A stretch of 64,000 nt of DNA from Xanthobacter agilis. GTDB lineage: Bacteria > Pseudomonadota > Alphaproteobacteria > Rhizobiales > Xanthobacteraceae. Under the pieces are notes generated by a model, which saw nothing but the letters and a program-made list of their open reading frames with translations, made no database searches and was not told the DNA's origin. The translations under genes and the position numbers were made by a program. The stretch is from contig NZ_JABWGX010000003.1 in the NCBI RefSeq assembly GCF_021730435.1, forward strand, positions 62,001 to 126,000, in the 5' to 3' direction. Shown piece by piece: positions 56,702 through 64,000 of this stretch. How positions within the stretch are numbered: the first letter of the stretch is position 1; each line of letters begins with the position of its first letter.

Positions 56702-58441
56702 GTGGACGAGATCACGGCCGGACTTTCGGAAATCGACTGCGATGTGCTGGTCATCGGCGGCGGCACCGCCGGCCCGATGGCCGCCTACAAGGCCAAGATG
56801 AAAAATCCAGACGCTAAGGTGGTGCTGCTGGAAAAGGCCAATGTGAAGCGGTCCGGCGCCATTTCCATGGGCATGGACGGGCTGAACAACGCCGTCATTC
56901 CCGGCCACTCGACGCCCGAGCAGTATACCAAGGAGATCACCATCGCCAATGACGGCATCGTCGATCAGGCGGCGGTGCTGAAATACGCGGAAAACTGCTT
57001 CGAGATGATCCAGGAGCTGGACCGCTTCGGCATCCGCTTCCAGAAGGACGAGAACGGCGACTACGACGTTAAGAAAGTGCACCACATGGGCACGTATGTG
57101 CTGCCCATGCCCAATGGCGAGACGGTGAAGAAGGCGCTTTATCGCCAGCTCCGCCGCGCCCGCATCCTCATTTCCAACCGCTACATGGCCACCCGCCTCC
57201 TCACCGGTAAGTCGGGGCGCATCGCCGGGGCCATCGCGGTCAACACCCGCACCGCCGAGTTCCTGGTGGTGCGCGCCAAGACCGTCATCATGAGCATGGG
57301 GGCCGCCGGGCGCCTCGGCCTGCCCACCTCCGGCTATCTGTTCGGCACCTATGAGAATGCCGCCAATTCCGGCGAAGGCTATGCCATGGCCTATCATGCC
57401 GGGGCGAAGCTGGCGAACCTCGAATGCTTTCAGATCAACCCGCTCATCAAGGATTACAATGGCCCGGCCTGCGCCTATGTGGCCGGTCCGTTCGGCGGGT
57501 ACACGGCCAATGCAAAGGGTGAGCGCTTCATCGAGTGCGATTACTGGTCGGGCCAGATGATGCAGGAGTTCTACAAGGAGCTCCAGTCCGGCAACGGCCC
57601 GGTGTTCCTACGCCTCAACCACCTGCGCCAGGAGACGGCCGACCATATCGAGCACATTCTGCACACGGTGGAACGCCCCTCCCGCGGGCGCTTCCATGAG
57701 GCGCGCGGCACCCGTTATGCGCAGACCATGATCGAGATGCATATCTCGGAAATCGGCTTCTGCTCGGGCCATTCGGCTTCCGGCGTGTTCGTGGATGAAT
57801 GCGCCCGGACCACCGTGCCCGGCCTCTATGCCGCCGGCGACATGGCGAGCGTGCCGCACAATTACATGCTGGGCGCCTTCACCAATGGCGCCATCGCCGG
57901 CGAGGATGCCATCGACTTCGCGGCGGAGGTGGATTTCGACGCCTACGATCGCGCCGACGTGCTGGCGGAGCAGGAGCGGGTTCTGGCCCCCACCCGGCGC
58001 GAAGATGGCATTCCGCCGAACCAGATCGAGTATAAGGTGCGCCGCCTCGTTAATGATTACTTGCAGCCGCCGAAGGTGAGCAAGAAATACGAGCTGGCGC
58101 AGCAGCGCTTTGCGGAAGCCCGCGAGGATATGGAACAGGTCATGGTGGCCCGCGACGCCCACGAACTGATGCGCGCCCTGGAGGTGTCGTCCATCCTCGA
58201 CTGCGCCGACATGGCGGCCTGCGCCTCGCTCTACCGCGCCGAAAGCCGCTGGGGCCTCTACCATTGGCGCACCGACTATCCCGAGCGCAACGACGACGAA
58301 TGGAAGTGTCATGTGCTCCTGGGCAAGCAGGACGATGGCACGATGGGGTGCGAGAAGCGCGCGGTCCAGCCCTATATCGTCCCGATCTCCGACGACGAGA
58401 AGGACGCCTATTACAAGCAGCGCATCACGGCCGAGGCGTGA
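56702..58441 (+). CDS. AprA-like flavoprotein (fumarate reductase/adenylylsulfate reductase family)
   Basis: A 579-residue FAD enzyme: VLVIGGGTAGPMAAYKAK (GGGTAG at residues 19-24), VVLLEKANVKRSGAISMGMDGLNN (the RSGA.SxG segment of AprA) and the FAD-binding ARTTVPGLYAAGDMASVPHNYMLGAFTNGAIAGEDA near residues 360-400. The arrangement is that of adenylylsulfate reductase alpha or fumarate reductase flavoproteins, but the catalytic residues cannot be verified by eye and it is shorter than canonical AprA. The start at 56702 (GTG) has GGAGG upstream. The next gene encodes an AprB-like ferredoxin. Confidence 0.88.
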   Translation: MDEITAGLSEIDCDVLVIGGGTAGPMAAYKAKMKNPDAKVVLLEKANVKRSGAISMGMDGLNNAVIPGHSTPEQYTKEITIANDGIVDQAAVLKYAENCFEMIQELDRFGIRFQKDENGDYDVKKVHHMGTYVLPMPNGETVKKALYRQLRRARILISNRYMATRLLTGKSGRIAGAIAVNTRTAEFLVVRAKTVIMSMGAAGRLGLPTSGYLFGTYENAANSGEGYAMAYHAGAKLANLECFQINPLIKDYNGPACAYVAGPFGGYTANAKGERFIECDYWSGQMMQEFYKELQSGNGPVFLRLNHLRQETADHIEHILHTVERPSRGRFHEARGTRYAQTMIEMHISEIGFCSGHSASGVFVDECARTTVPGLYAAGDMASVPHNYMLGAFTNGAIAGEDAIDFAAEVDFDAYDRADVLAEQERVLAPTRREDGIPPNQIEYKVRRLVNDYLQPPKVSKKYELAQQRFAEAREDMEQVMVARDAHELMRALEVSSILDCADMAACASLYRAESRWGLYHWRTDYPERNDDEWKCHVLLGKQDDGTMGCEKRAVQPYIVPISDDEKDAYYKQRITAEA

Positions 58442-58478
58442 TTGGACGCAAAACTGAAGTCATCGAAGGAACTGCCCC

Positions 58479-58712
58479 ATGCCTTTGGCCAATACGTCCA
58501 CCTCCGTTCCGGTCGTCGTTGATGAAGACAAGTGCATTGCCGACAAGGGCTGCACCGTATGCGTCGATGTGTGCCCGCTCGACGTGCTGCGCATCTCCGA
58601 ACTGACCGGGAAAGCCTATATGAAGTTCGACGAGTGCTGGTACTGCATGCCGTGCGAGGCGGATTGCCCGACCGGCGCCGTCACCGTCAACATCCCCTAT
58701 CTGTTGAAGTGA
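58479..58712 (+). CDS. AprB-like 4Fe-4S ferredoxin
   Basis: A 77-residue protein with two 4Fe-4S clusters: CIADKGCTVCVDVCPLD and CWYCMPCEADCPTGAV. The spacing of the first, with an insert between the Cys, resembles AprB rather than bacterial ferredoxin. It is 37 bases after the AprA-like gene and probably its electron carrier. The C-terminal tail of AprB is missing. Confidence 0.88.
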   Translation: MPLANTSTSVPVVVDEDKCIADKGCTVCVDVCPLDVLRISELTGKAYMKFDECWYCMPCEADCPTGAVTVNIPYLLK

Positions 58713-58720
58713 GGCCTGCC

Positions 58721-59674
58721 ATGACCTTCGAGCCGTTCGAGGCGTTCTGCGACCTCGATGACCTTGCCGAAAAGCTGCGTGACGCCGATCCGGGCGTGCG
58801 TCGGGTGGCGGTGATGGATCTGGCCGACACCGCCGAGCCGGGGGCGGTGGCGCTCATCGGCTCCGCGCTCCACGACGGTGTGCCCGAAGTGCGCCTTCAG
58901 GCGGCGATCGCGCTCGGGGAGTTCGACGGGCGCGACTGCGCGCAGATGCTGGTGGTGGGCCTCGTGGATGCCGACCATCGGGTCGCTCGCGCCGCCGCCG
59001 ACAGCCTCGCCGAGCTGAAGGACCCGGCGGCGGCCGATCCCATCTTTCCGCTCATCGCCCATGCCGCGCCGGCGGTGCGGGCCGGCGCCCTGCGCGGCAT
59101 CAAGGAATTGCGGCGGCCGGATGCGCTGCCGCTGGCGCTGCGTGCGCTCGATGATGCCGATCCACAGGTGCGGGTGGAGGCGCTGGGCGTCGTCGGCTAC
59201 CTGAAGGTGGAGGAGACGCTGCCGGCGCTCATCGCCGCCTCCCGCGATGCCCATGCCGAGGTGCGGCGCACGGCGGTGGGCGCGCTCGGCTTCTCGCGTT
59301 CCGCCCACGCCGCTGAAGCGCTGATCCGCGCGCTTTCGGACAGCGACTGGTCGGTGCGCGCGGCGGCGGCTGAGATTCTGGGCAAGGGCCGCTTCGCCCG
59401 CGCCGTCGCCCCGCTCATGGCCGCGTTCGAGGATCCCGAATGGCAGGTGCAGGTGAAGATCATGCGGAGCCTCGGCCAGCTCAAGGCGGCGGAGGCGGTG
59501 CCTCTCATCGGCCGGTCGCTGGAGGCTGAGATCTCCAATCTGCGCAAGGAGGCCGCCGCCGCCTTGGGCGAGATCGCGGTGCCGGCATGCCGCCCGTATC
59601 TGGAAGGCTTTGTCGATGATCCCGATCCCGACGTGCGAAAGAACGTGCGTTGGGCCCTCGGTCGGATAGAATAG
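58721..59674 (+). CDS. HEAT-repeat protein
   Basis: A 317-residue protein of about eight EZ-HEAT (PBS-lyase-like) repeats, such as LHDGVPEVRLQAAIALGEFDGRDCAQMLVVGLVDADHRVARAAADSLAELKDPAAADPIFPLIAHAAPAVRAGALRGIKEL. Such repeats bind proteins; in phycobilin and archaeal systems related ones act on cofactors. It starts eight bases after the ferredoxin, so it is probably part of the complex or its assembly. The role is unknown. Confidence 0.88.
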   Translation: MTFEPFEAFCDLDDLAEKLRDADPGVRRVAVMDLADTAEPGAVALIGSALHDGVPEVRLQAAIALGEFDGRDCAQMLVVGLVDADHRVARAAADSLAELKDPAAADPIFPLIAHAAPAVRAGALRGIKELRRPDALPLALRALDDADPQVRVEALGVVGYLKVEETLPALIAASRDAHAEVRRTAVGALGFSRSAHAAEALIRALSDSDWSVRAAAAEILGKGRFARAVAPLMAAFEDPEWQVQVKIMRSLGQLKAAEAVPLIGRSLEAEISNLRKEAAAALGEIAVPACRPYLEGFVDDPDPDVRKNVRWALGRIE

Positions 59675-59859
59675 CCAAACGCCCGAGGTCCGGCGCCTTC
59701 GCCATGATATGGCGGGAACGGCTTCTGCGTCTGCGGCGCGCCCGCGCCCCGCCGGATGGAGGCGCGCGCGGTGCCGCAAGGCGGCCGGCTTGGCGCCGCG
59801 TGTGACGGCCCCACGGGGCGAGGATCGGGAGACCCGCCATACCGCCCTCCGGACCGAAA

Positions 59860-60681
59860 ATGCCCCCATCTGAACCGGTCTCGGAACGCCGCGGCGCGGC
59901 CGCGCAGACCTGCGCGGAAGAGCGTAAGGGCTTCGGGGTCCGCGGGCGGGCCGATGCGGCCAAGGCGCCGCGGGTGCCCAAGTATCTTGAGTTGAAGGAG
60001 TGGCTGCTGCGCGGCGTGTTGGAGGGGCGGTTTTGCGCCGGCAGCGCCTTGCCCAGCGAGAACGAGCTCGCCCAGACCTTCCAGGTGAGCCGCATCACCG
60101 TGCGTCAGGCGCTGGACCTCCTGCGCGCGACCGGGCTTGTCACCTCCCATCAGGGCAAGGGCTATTTCGTTCGCGGCATCAGCGCGTTGCAGGATCTCGG
60201 CCGGCTCCAGGGCTTCGGCGAGATGATGGAGCCGCTGGGCATCGCCACCCGCTCCGAGGTGTTGAGCGCGGCCATGGTGGAGGCCCCCGCCCAGGTGGCG
60301 CGCGCGCTCAATGTCAAGCGCGGCGAAGAGGTGGTGAAGATCGAACGCCTCAGGATCGCCGCCGGCGTCACCATGTCGGTCGATCTCAGTTATTTTCCCC
60401 TTGATGTGGGCCGCCCGCTGCTCGCGCTCGACCTCCAGCGGGTGGACGTGTTCAAGCTGATCGAGACCGATCTCAAGATCGAAATCGGCTTCGCCGACAT
60501 CACCATGAGCGTGGTAGAGGCGGATGTGGAGCTGTGCGCGGACCTGCCGCTGAAGCCCGGCGCCCCGGTGATCCATATCGAGCGGCTGACCCACGCCATG
60601 GATGGGCGGCCGATCGATTTCGAGAACCTCTACGCCCCCGCCGGAAGCCATCGCTTCAAGGCCCGCATCCCGCGCTGGTGA
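59860..60681 (+). CDS. GntR/UTRA (HutC-family) regulator
   Basis: A 273-residue regulator with a GntR winged helix (LKEWLLRGVLEGRFCAGSALPSENELAQTFQVSRITVRQALDLLRATGLVTSHQGKGYFVRG) and a UTRA ligand domain (LGRLQGFGEMMEPLGIATRSEV, ending APAGSHRFKARIPRW). It lies between the HEAT gene and the transporter genes and probably senses the system's substrate. The first 40 residues are variable; the start could be later. Confidence 0.88.
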   Translation: MPPSEPVSERRGAAAQTCAEERKGFGVRGRADAAKAPRVPKYLELKEWLLRGVLEGRFCAGSALPSENELAQTFQVSRITVRQALDLLRATGLVTSHQGKGYFVRGISALQDLGRLQGFGEMMEPLGIATRSEVLSAAMVEAPAQVARALNVKRGEEVVKIERLRIAAGVTMSVDLSYFPLDVGRPLLALDLQRVDVFKLIETDLKIEIGFADITMSVVEADVELCADLPLKPGAPVIHIERLTHAMDGRPIDFENLYAPAGSHRFKARIPRW

Positions 60682-61169
60682 GCAAGGCTCGGTTGCGTGT
60701 GCGCGCCTATAATACACTAAATTTATAGATATAATTGACAATTGGCCAGCGGCAGGACATGGTCGGGCGACGGTTGCGGGCGACCTCCCGCGCAGCGCTC
60801 GGCGCGTGACCCGGTGCCGGCCTTGCCTTTGGCCCGCAAACGCGTCTGCGACTGGCGCGCGGACCGCGGCGAAAACGCCGCCGCGGACCTGGAGCGATCC
60901 TGGGCGAGCGGCGGAGGGACCCAGGGAACTTGTATTATCGGGGCGGGGATCGCTCTGCCCACGCGGACACCAACTGCGCCATGCTTGAGCAACGGGCAGC
61001 GATGAATTCGCGGACAAAGCCGCGCCGTCACCGGGGCGCATATCTCCATTTTCCGTTGTTTTCTGGACGTTTTCCAACTCCAGCATCGGCATGCAAGGGG
61101 GCTCTGGCACGGCAGTTGCGGCCCTCAACGGGCGTTTTAGGACAAGTGGCAGCTTTCGAGGGATCAGAC
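60682..61169. other. 488-base gap before the binding-protein gene
   Basis: An AT-rich island at 60706-60745 contains TATAAT twice (60708-60713 and 60730-60735), TTGACA (60735-60740) and TTATA-GA-TATAA (60723-60734), a possible GntR operator. The remaining 420 bases are GC-rich with no gene I can support. Confidence 0.5.
60723..60734 (+). promoter_or_regulatory. candidate GntR operator
   Basis: TTATA-GA-TATAA is a five-base inverted repeat with a two-base spacer, inside the only AT-rich stretch of this gap and about 435 bases before the binding-protein gene. Regulation by the adjacent GntR protein is inferred. Confidence 0.4.
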
Positions 61170-62537
61170 ATGCGACATCATTCGATGCCCTTTCATACGA
61201 TGCTCCTGGGCGTCGCCCTTTCGGCGCTCATGGGCGCCCCCGGCCGCGCCGAGACGATCGAGATCGGCATCGGCCACCAGAGCACCGTGACCAATACCGT
61301 TCCCGGCGGCATCATCCTGGAGAAGCTGGGCCTTCTGGAAAAGCACCTGCCCCACGACGGCAAGTACAAGGATGCCGACTACAAGGTGGTGTTTCAGGAC
61401 TACACGTCCGGCCCGCCCATCACCAACCAGATGCTGGCCGGCAAGCTCGCCTTCGGCGTCATGGGCGATTACCCGCTGATCGTGAATGGCGCCAAGTTCC
61501 AGGCCGGCGGCAATGCGGAAACCCGCTTCATCGCCGTCACCGGCTACAATCTGAAGGGCACCGGCAACGGCATCGTGGTGCCGGTGAAGTCGGATGTCTT
61601 CTCCCTGGAGCAGCTCAAGGGCAAGATCATCTCGACGCCGGTGGGCAGCGCGGCATGGGGCATGACCCTGAAGGCGCTGCGCGACGCCAAGATGTTCGAC
61701 GAGGTGAAGATCCAGAACCAGTCGCCGCCGGTGGGCGTCGCCGCCATCGCCCAGGACAAGATCGACGCCCACGCCGATTTCTGCCCCTGGTCGGAGGTGA
61801 TGGAGTTCCGCGGCACCGGCCGCAAGATCTTCGACGGCAGCGAGGCCGACATTCCCACCTTCCACGGCACGGTGGTGCTCAAGGACTTCGCCGAAAAGTA
61901 TCCGGAACTGGTCCAGGCCTATATCGAAGCGACCATGGAAGCTCAGGACTGGATCGCCAAGAATCCGGTGGAGGCCGCCATCAAGGTTTCCGAATGGACC
62001 GGCATCGAAAAGGAGGTGCTTTACCTCTATTTCAGTCCCGGCGGCATTTCCACCTTCGAGGCCTCGATCAAGCCCGAGTGGGTGAAGGCGCTGAAATATG
62101 ATCACGCCTTGCTCGCCAAGGAGACCAATCTTTCACCGCTGGACTTCGACCGCTGGGTGGACCCCGCCTTCGTGAAGGCGGCGTTCAAGGCCCGTGGCAA
62201 AGATTATGACGCTGCGGTGCGGCAGGTGGTCGTCTCCAAGCCGGGCGCGCCAGGCCTCAAGCCCGCCGAGATCTGGATCGATGGCGCCGGCATCACGGCG
62301 TTCGACAGCATCAAGGCGATGACAGACGCGGCCAAGGCCGCGAAGGGGGCCGGCAAGCCGGTTCTCGCCACCTATGTCTACGACCATGCGAGCGGGCTCA
62401 AGCTGTTCGGCAACGTGGCCTTCTTCGTGGAGGCCAGGGACGGCGCGCTCACCGCCTTCATGAAGAAGGGCGAGGCCGAGGCGTTCGCCAAGAGCTCCGG
62501 CGGCAAGGTGGTGGGCTGGGACGCCATCGCCTCGTGA
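61170..62537 (+). CDS. ABC substrate-binding protein with C-terminal NosL-like domain
   Basis: A 455-residue secreted protein. Signal peptide residues 1-27 (LLGVALSALMGAPGRA). Residues 30-345 are a TauA/SsuA/NrtA-type binding domain (IGHQSTVTNTVPGGIILEKLGLLEK, MLAGKLAFGVMGDYPLIVNGA, ISTPVGSAAWGMTLKALRD). Residues about 367-455 resemble NosL: AEIWIDGAGITAFDSIKAM, ATYVYDHASGLKLFGNVAFFVEA and TAFMKKGEAEAFAKSSGGKVVGWDAI. NosL is a copper-binding protein of nitrous-oxide reductase assembly; here the copper-binding Cys/Met motif is not evident. The fusion is unusual. The start has GAGGG just upstream. Confidence 0.85.
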   Translation: MRHHSMPFHTMLLGVALSALMGAPGRAETIEIGIGHQSTVTNTVPGGIILEKLGLLEKHLPHDGKYKDADYKVVFQDYTSGPPITNQMLAGKLAFGVMGDYPLIVNGAKFQAGGNAETRFIAVTGYNLKGTGNGIVVPVKSDVFSLEQLKGKIISTPVGSAAWGMTLKALRDAKMFDEVKIQNQSPPVGVAAIAQDKIDAHADFCPWSEVMEFRGTGRKIFDGSEADIPTFHGTVVLKDFAEKYPELVQAYIEATMEAQDWIAKNPVEAAIKVSEWTGIEKEVLYLYFSPGGISTFEASIKPEWVKALKYDHALLAKETNLSPLDFDRWVDPAFVKAAFKARGKDYDAAVRQVVVSKPGAPGLKPAEIWIDGAGITAFDSIKAMTDAAKAAKGAGKPVLATYVYDHASGLKLFGNVAFFVEARDGALTAFMKKGEAEAFAKSSGGKVVGWDAIAS

Positions 62538-62634
62538 CGGACGGCGTGGCGCGGGTTTGCTGCGCCGCGCTCCCGGCTGGCCCGCGCGGCCCGCACCTCC
62601 CATTTCAGGATCTCGTTTCAGGACTCATCGTTCC

Positions 62635-63615
62635 ATGCAAGACGCATTGAAACACAAGGTGGCTTACGCCGGCCCGGCGTCGGTTTCCGTCGAGCCCGCT
62701 TCCGCCGCCACTCCGCCCGCCGCTCCGTCGCCCCCGCGCGCACACCCTGGGGCACGCGAAGAGACGCGCGAAACCCGCGCGGGCGGGCGGCCTCCCGGTA
62801 TCGGCGCCGCGCGCACCGGGCTGAATGCTGTCACCGCCTGGTTCCAGGCGAAGGCGTACGGCCTTGTGGTGGGCACCATCGGCCTCGCCCTCGGCCTCGG
62901 CCTGTGGCAGGTGCTGAGCGTCAACAAGGTGAACGCCTTCATCAATTTCTCGAACGTGCCACGGCCCGGCCTGGTGTTCGAGGCGTTCGTAAAGCAGGCG
63001 TTCAACCCGGTCTTCTATGTGCATATCGAGGTGTCGGTGCTGCGCATCGCCGCCGGCTTTCTCACCGCGGCGGTGATTGGCATCGCGCTGGGCACGCTGA
63101 TGGGGCGCTCGAAGTTCGGCGCGGCGCTGTTCGCGCCTTACATCGAGATCATGCGGCCGATCCCGGCGGTGGCCTGGATTCCCCTCGCCATTCTCATGTG
63201 GCCCACCGATGAAGCCTCGATCGCCTTCATCACCTTTCTCGGCGCCTTGTTCCCCATTGTCATCAACACCATGCAGGGGGTGGAGCAGACCCCGGCGGTG
63301 CTGGTGCGGGCGGCGAAGTCGCTGGGCGCCTCGCCGTTGCAGATCTTCTGGAACGTGATCCTGCCGGCGGCGCTGCCGAGCATCGTCACCGGCCTTGCGG
63401 TGGGCATGGGGGTGAGCTGGTTCTCGCTGCTCGCGGGCGAGATCATCTCCGGCCAGTACGGCATCGGTTACTTCACCTGGAACGCCTATTCGCTGGTCGA
63501 TTACCCGGACATCATCGTCGGCATGCTGGTGACCGGAGCGCTGGGCACCCTTTCTACGGCTCTGGTGCGCCTTGCCGCGCATCCGTTCCTGAAGTGGCAG
63601 CGCCGCGCGCGCTAG
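62635..63615 (+). CDS. ABC transporter permease (SsuC/TauC type)
   Basis: A 326-residue inner-membrane permease. The first 80 residues are a Pro/Ala/Arg-rich cytoplasmic segment; the membrane domain has about six helices and the EAA-like loop RAAKSLGASPLQIFWNVILPAALPSIVTGLAVGMGVSWFSLLAGE. It follows the binding-protein gene by 97 bases. The substrate type is inferred only from the aliphatic sulfonate/taurine-like family. Confidence 0.88.
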   Translation: MQDALKHKVAYAGPASVSVEPASAATPPAAPSPPRAHPGAREETRETRAGGRPPGIGAARTGLNAVTAWFQAKAYGLVVGTIGLALGLGLWQVLSVNKVNAFINFSNVPRPGLVFEAFVKQAFNPVFYVHIEVSVLRIAAGFLTAAVIGIALGTLMGRSKFGAALFAPYIEIMRPIPAVAWIPLAILMWPTDEASIAFITFLGALFPIVINTMQGVEQTPAVLVRAAKSLGASPLQIFWNVILPAALPSIVTGLAVGMGVSWFSLLAGEIISGQYGIGYFTWNAYSLVDYPDIIVGMLVTGALGTLSTALVRLAAHPFLKWQRRAR

Positions 63616-63742
63616 AGCAATTTCAGCAAAAGTGTGCAGCGGTTTCGCGTCTGAAATTGCGATAAAATAAGTAGATAGAGCTTTCAAGCGAAGTGGAGTC
63701 CAGTTCGCGTGAAGAACATGCGTCAATGCAATACATGAGAGC
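63613..63742. repeat. alphaproteobacterial palindromic intergenic repeat
   Basis: GCAATTTCAG (63617-63626) and CTGAAATTGC (63651-63660) are a perfect ten-base inverted repeat, followed by a second element beginning AGCTTTCAAGCGAAGTGG and including CAGTTCGCGTGAAGAA at about 63679-63742. These resemble repeats scattered between genes in Rhizobiales genomes. It overlaps the permease stop and sits within the transporter operon. Confidence 0.55.
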
Positions 63743-63819
63743 GGATGACGTGAGCCCGTGCCAACGGAACACGCTCTGATCGAACCGAGCCAGAAGCAAC
63801 AGCATTCGGAGCCAGGACC

Positions 63820-64000
63820 ATGGAACACGTCGTGTCCCTCACCGATCGGCTCGCCAGCATCGGCGGCCGACGCTCCAGCGCGGGGCGTGGGCATATCCGC
63901 GTGGACGGCGTGGCCATCACCTTCGGCAGCGGGCGCAAGGCGCACCATGCGGTGATGGAGACCAGCCTTGATATCAAGCCCGGCGAATTTGTATGTATCC
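63820..64000 (+). CDS. ABC transporter ATPase (5' part; cut by window edge)
   Basis: The first 60 residues, MEHVVSLTDRLASIGGRRSSAGRGHIRVDGVAITFGSG, lead into KAHHAVMETSLDIKPGEFVCI, the strand pair just before the Walker A motif of SsuB/TauB-type ATPases. The Walker A itself lies beyond the edge. It starts 204 bases after the permease, with AGGA upstream. Confidence 0.82.
   Translation, partial: MEHVVSLTDRLASIGGRRSSAGRGHIRVDGVAITFGSGRKAHHAVMETSLDIKPGEFVCI

Overview
The window is high-G+C, densely coding chromosomal DNA of an alphaproteobacterium. The evidence is an F1-only atp operon (delta-alpha-gamma-beta-epsilon) without Fo genes, a PhyR/EcfG general stress locus, the Hsp20-DUF1150 pair, an hpf-ptsN pair, metX-metW, and a HisKA_2 kinase. 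Gene content and codon use suggest Hyphomicrobiales, possibly Xanthobacteraceae (inference; no 16S gene is present). I see no rRNA, tRNA, CRISPR array, prophage or insertion sequence.

1-9.1 kb is cell-envelope and proteolysis: a truncated YcbK-like DUF882 gene, an L,D-transpeptidase, a Fis-type response regulator, oligoendopeptidase F, an EnvC-like M23 protein and a CtpA protease. 9.5-14.8 kb is the F1 ATP synthase operon, with an unusually long atpD-atpC spacer that holds a strong hairpin. 15-22.5 kb has a YeiH-type exporter with its LysR regulator, an ABC-F ATPase, a DUF3300 protein, a class I amidotransferase and an outer-membrane beta-barrel protein. 22.8-34.1 kb is metabolism and housekeeping: glmM, an Ntn hydrolase, a PfkB kinase coupled to a Pif1-like helicase, a second amidotransferase, a MarR regulator, metXW, a methyltransferase, a GloB-type hydrolase and a cupin.

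34.2-40.1 kb is a general stress response island: an EcfG-type sigma factor, a KGG-repeat stress protein, a sensor kinase with a degenerate ATP-binding domain, PhyR, a DUF883-like membrane protein, an orphan receiver and a TerB protein. Two good EcfG promoter motifs (GGAAC-N16-CGTT) lie before phyR and the KGG gene. No nepR is visible.

40-56.2 kb is mixed: a third amidotransferase, a TIM-barrel isomerase, a membrane-tethered GOGAT-like protein, Hsp20-DUF1150, ptsN-hpf, ribA, an SDR, a UvrD-type helicase, a MocR regulator beside a PNPOx-like protein, PadR, and fdxA with ferredoxin-NADP reductase.

56.7-64 kb is the most unusual part. An AprA-like flavoprotein, an AprB-like small ferredoxin, a HEAT-repeat protein and a GntR/UTRA regulator are followed by a SsuA/TauA-type ABC importer whose binding protein carries a C-terminal NosL-like domain; the ATPase gene runs off the right edge. 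It looks like an uptake-and-redox system for an unidentified, possibly sulfur-containing compound. The order is clear from the sequence; the substrate is not.
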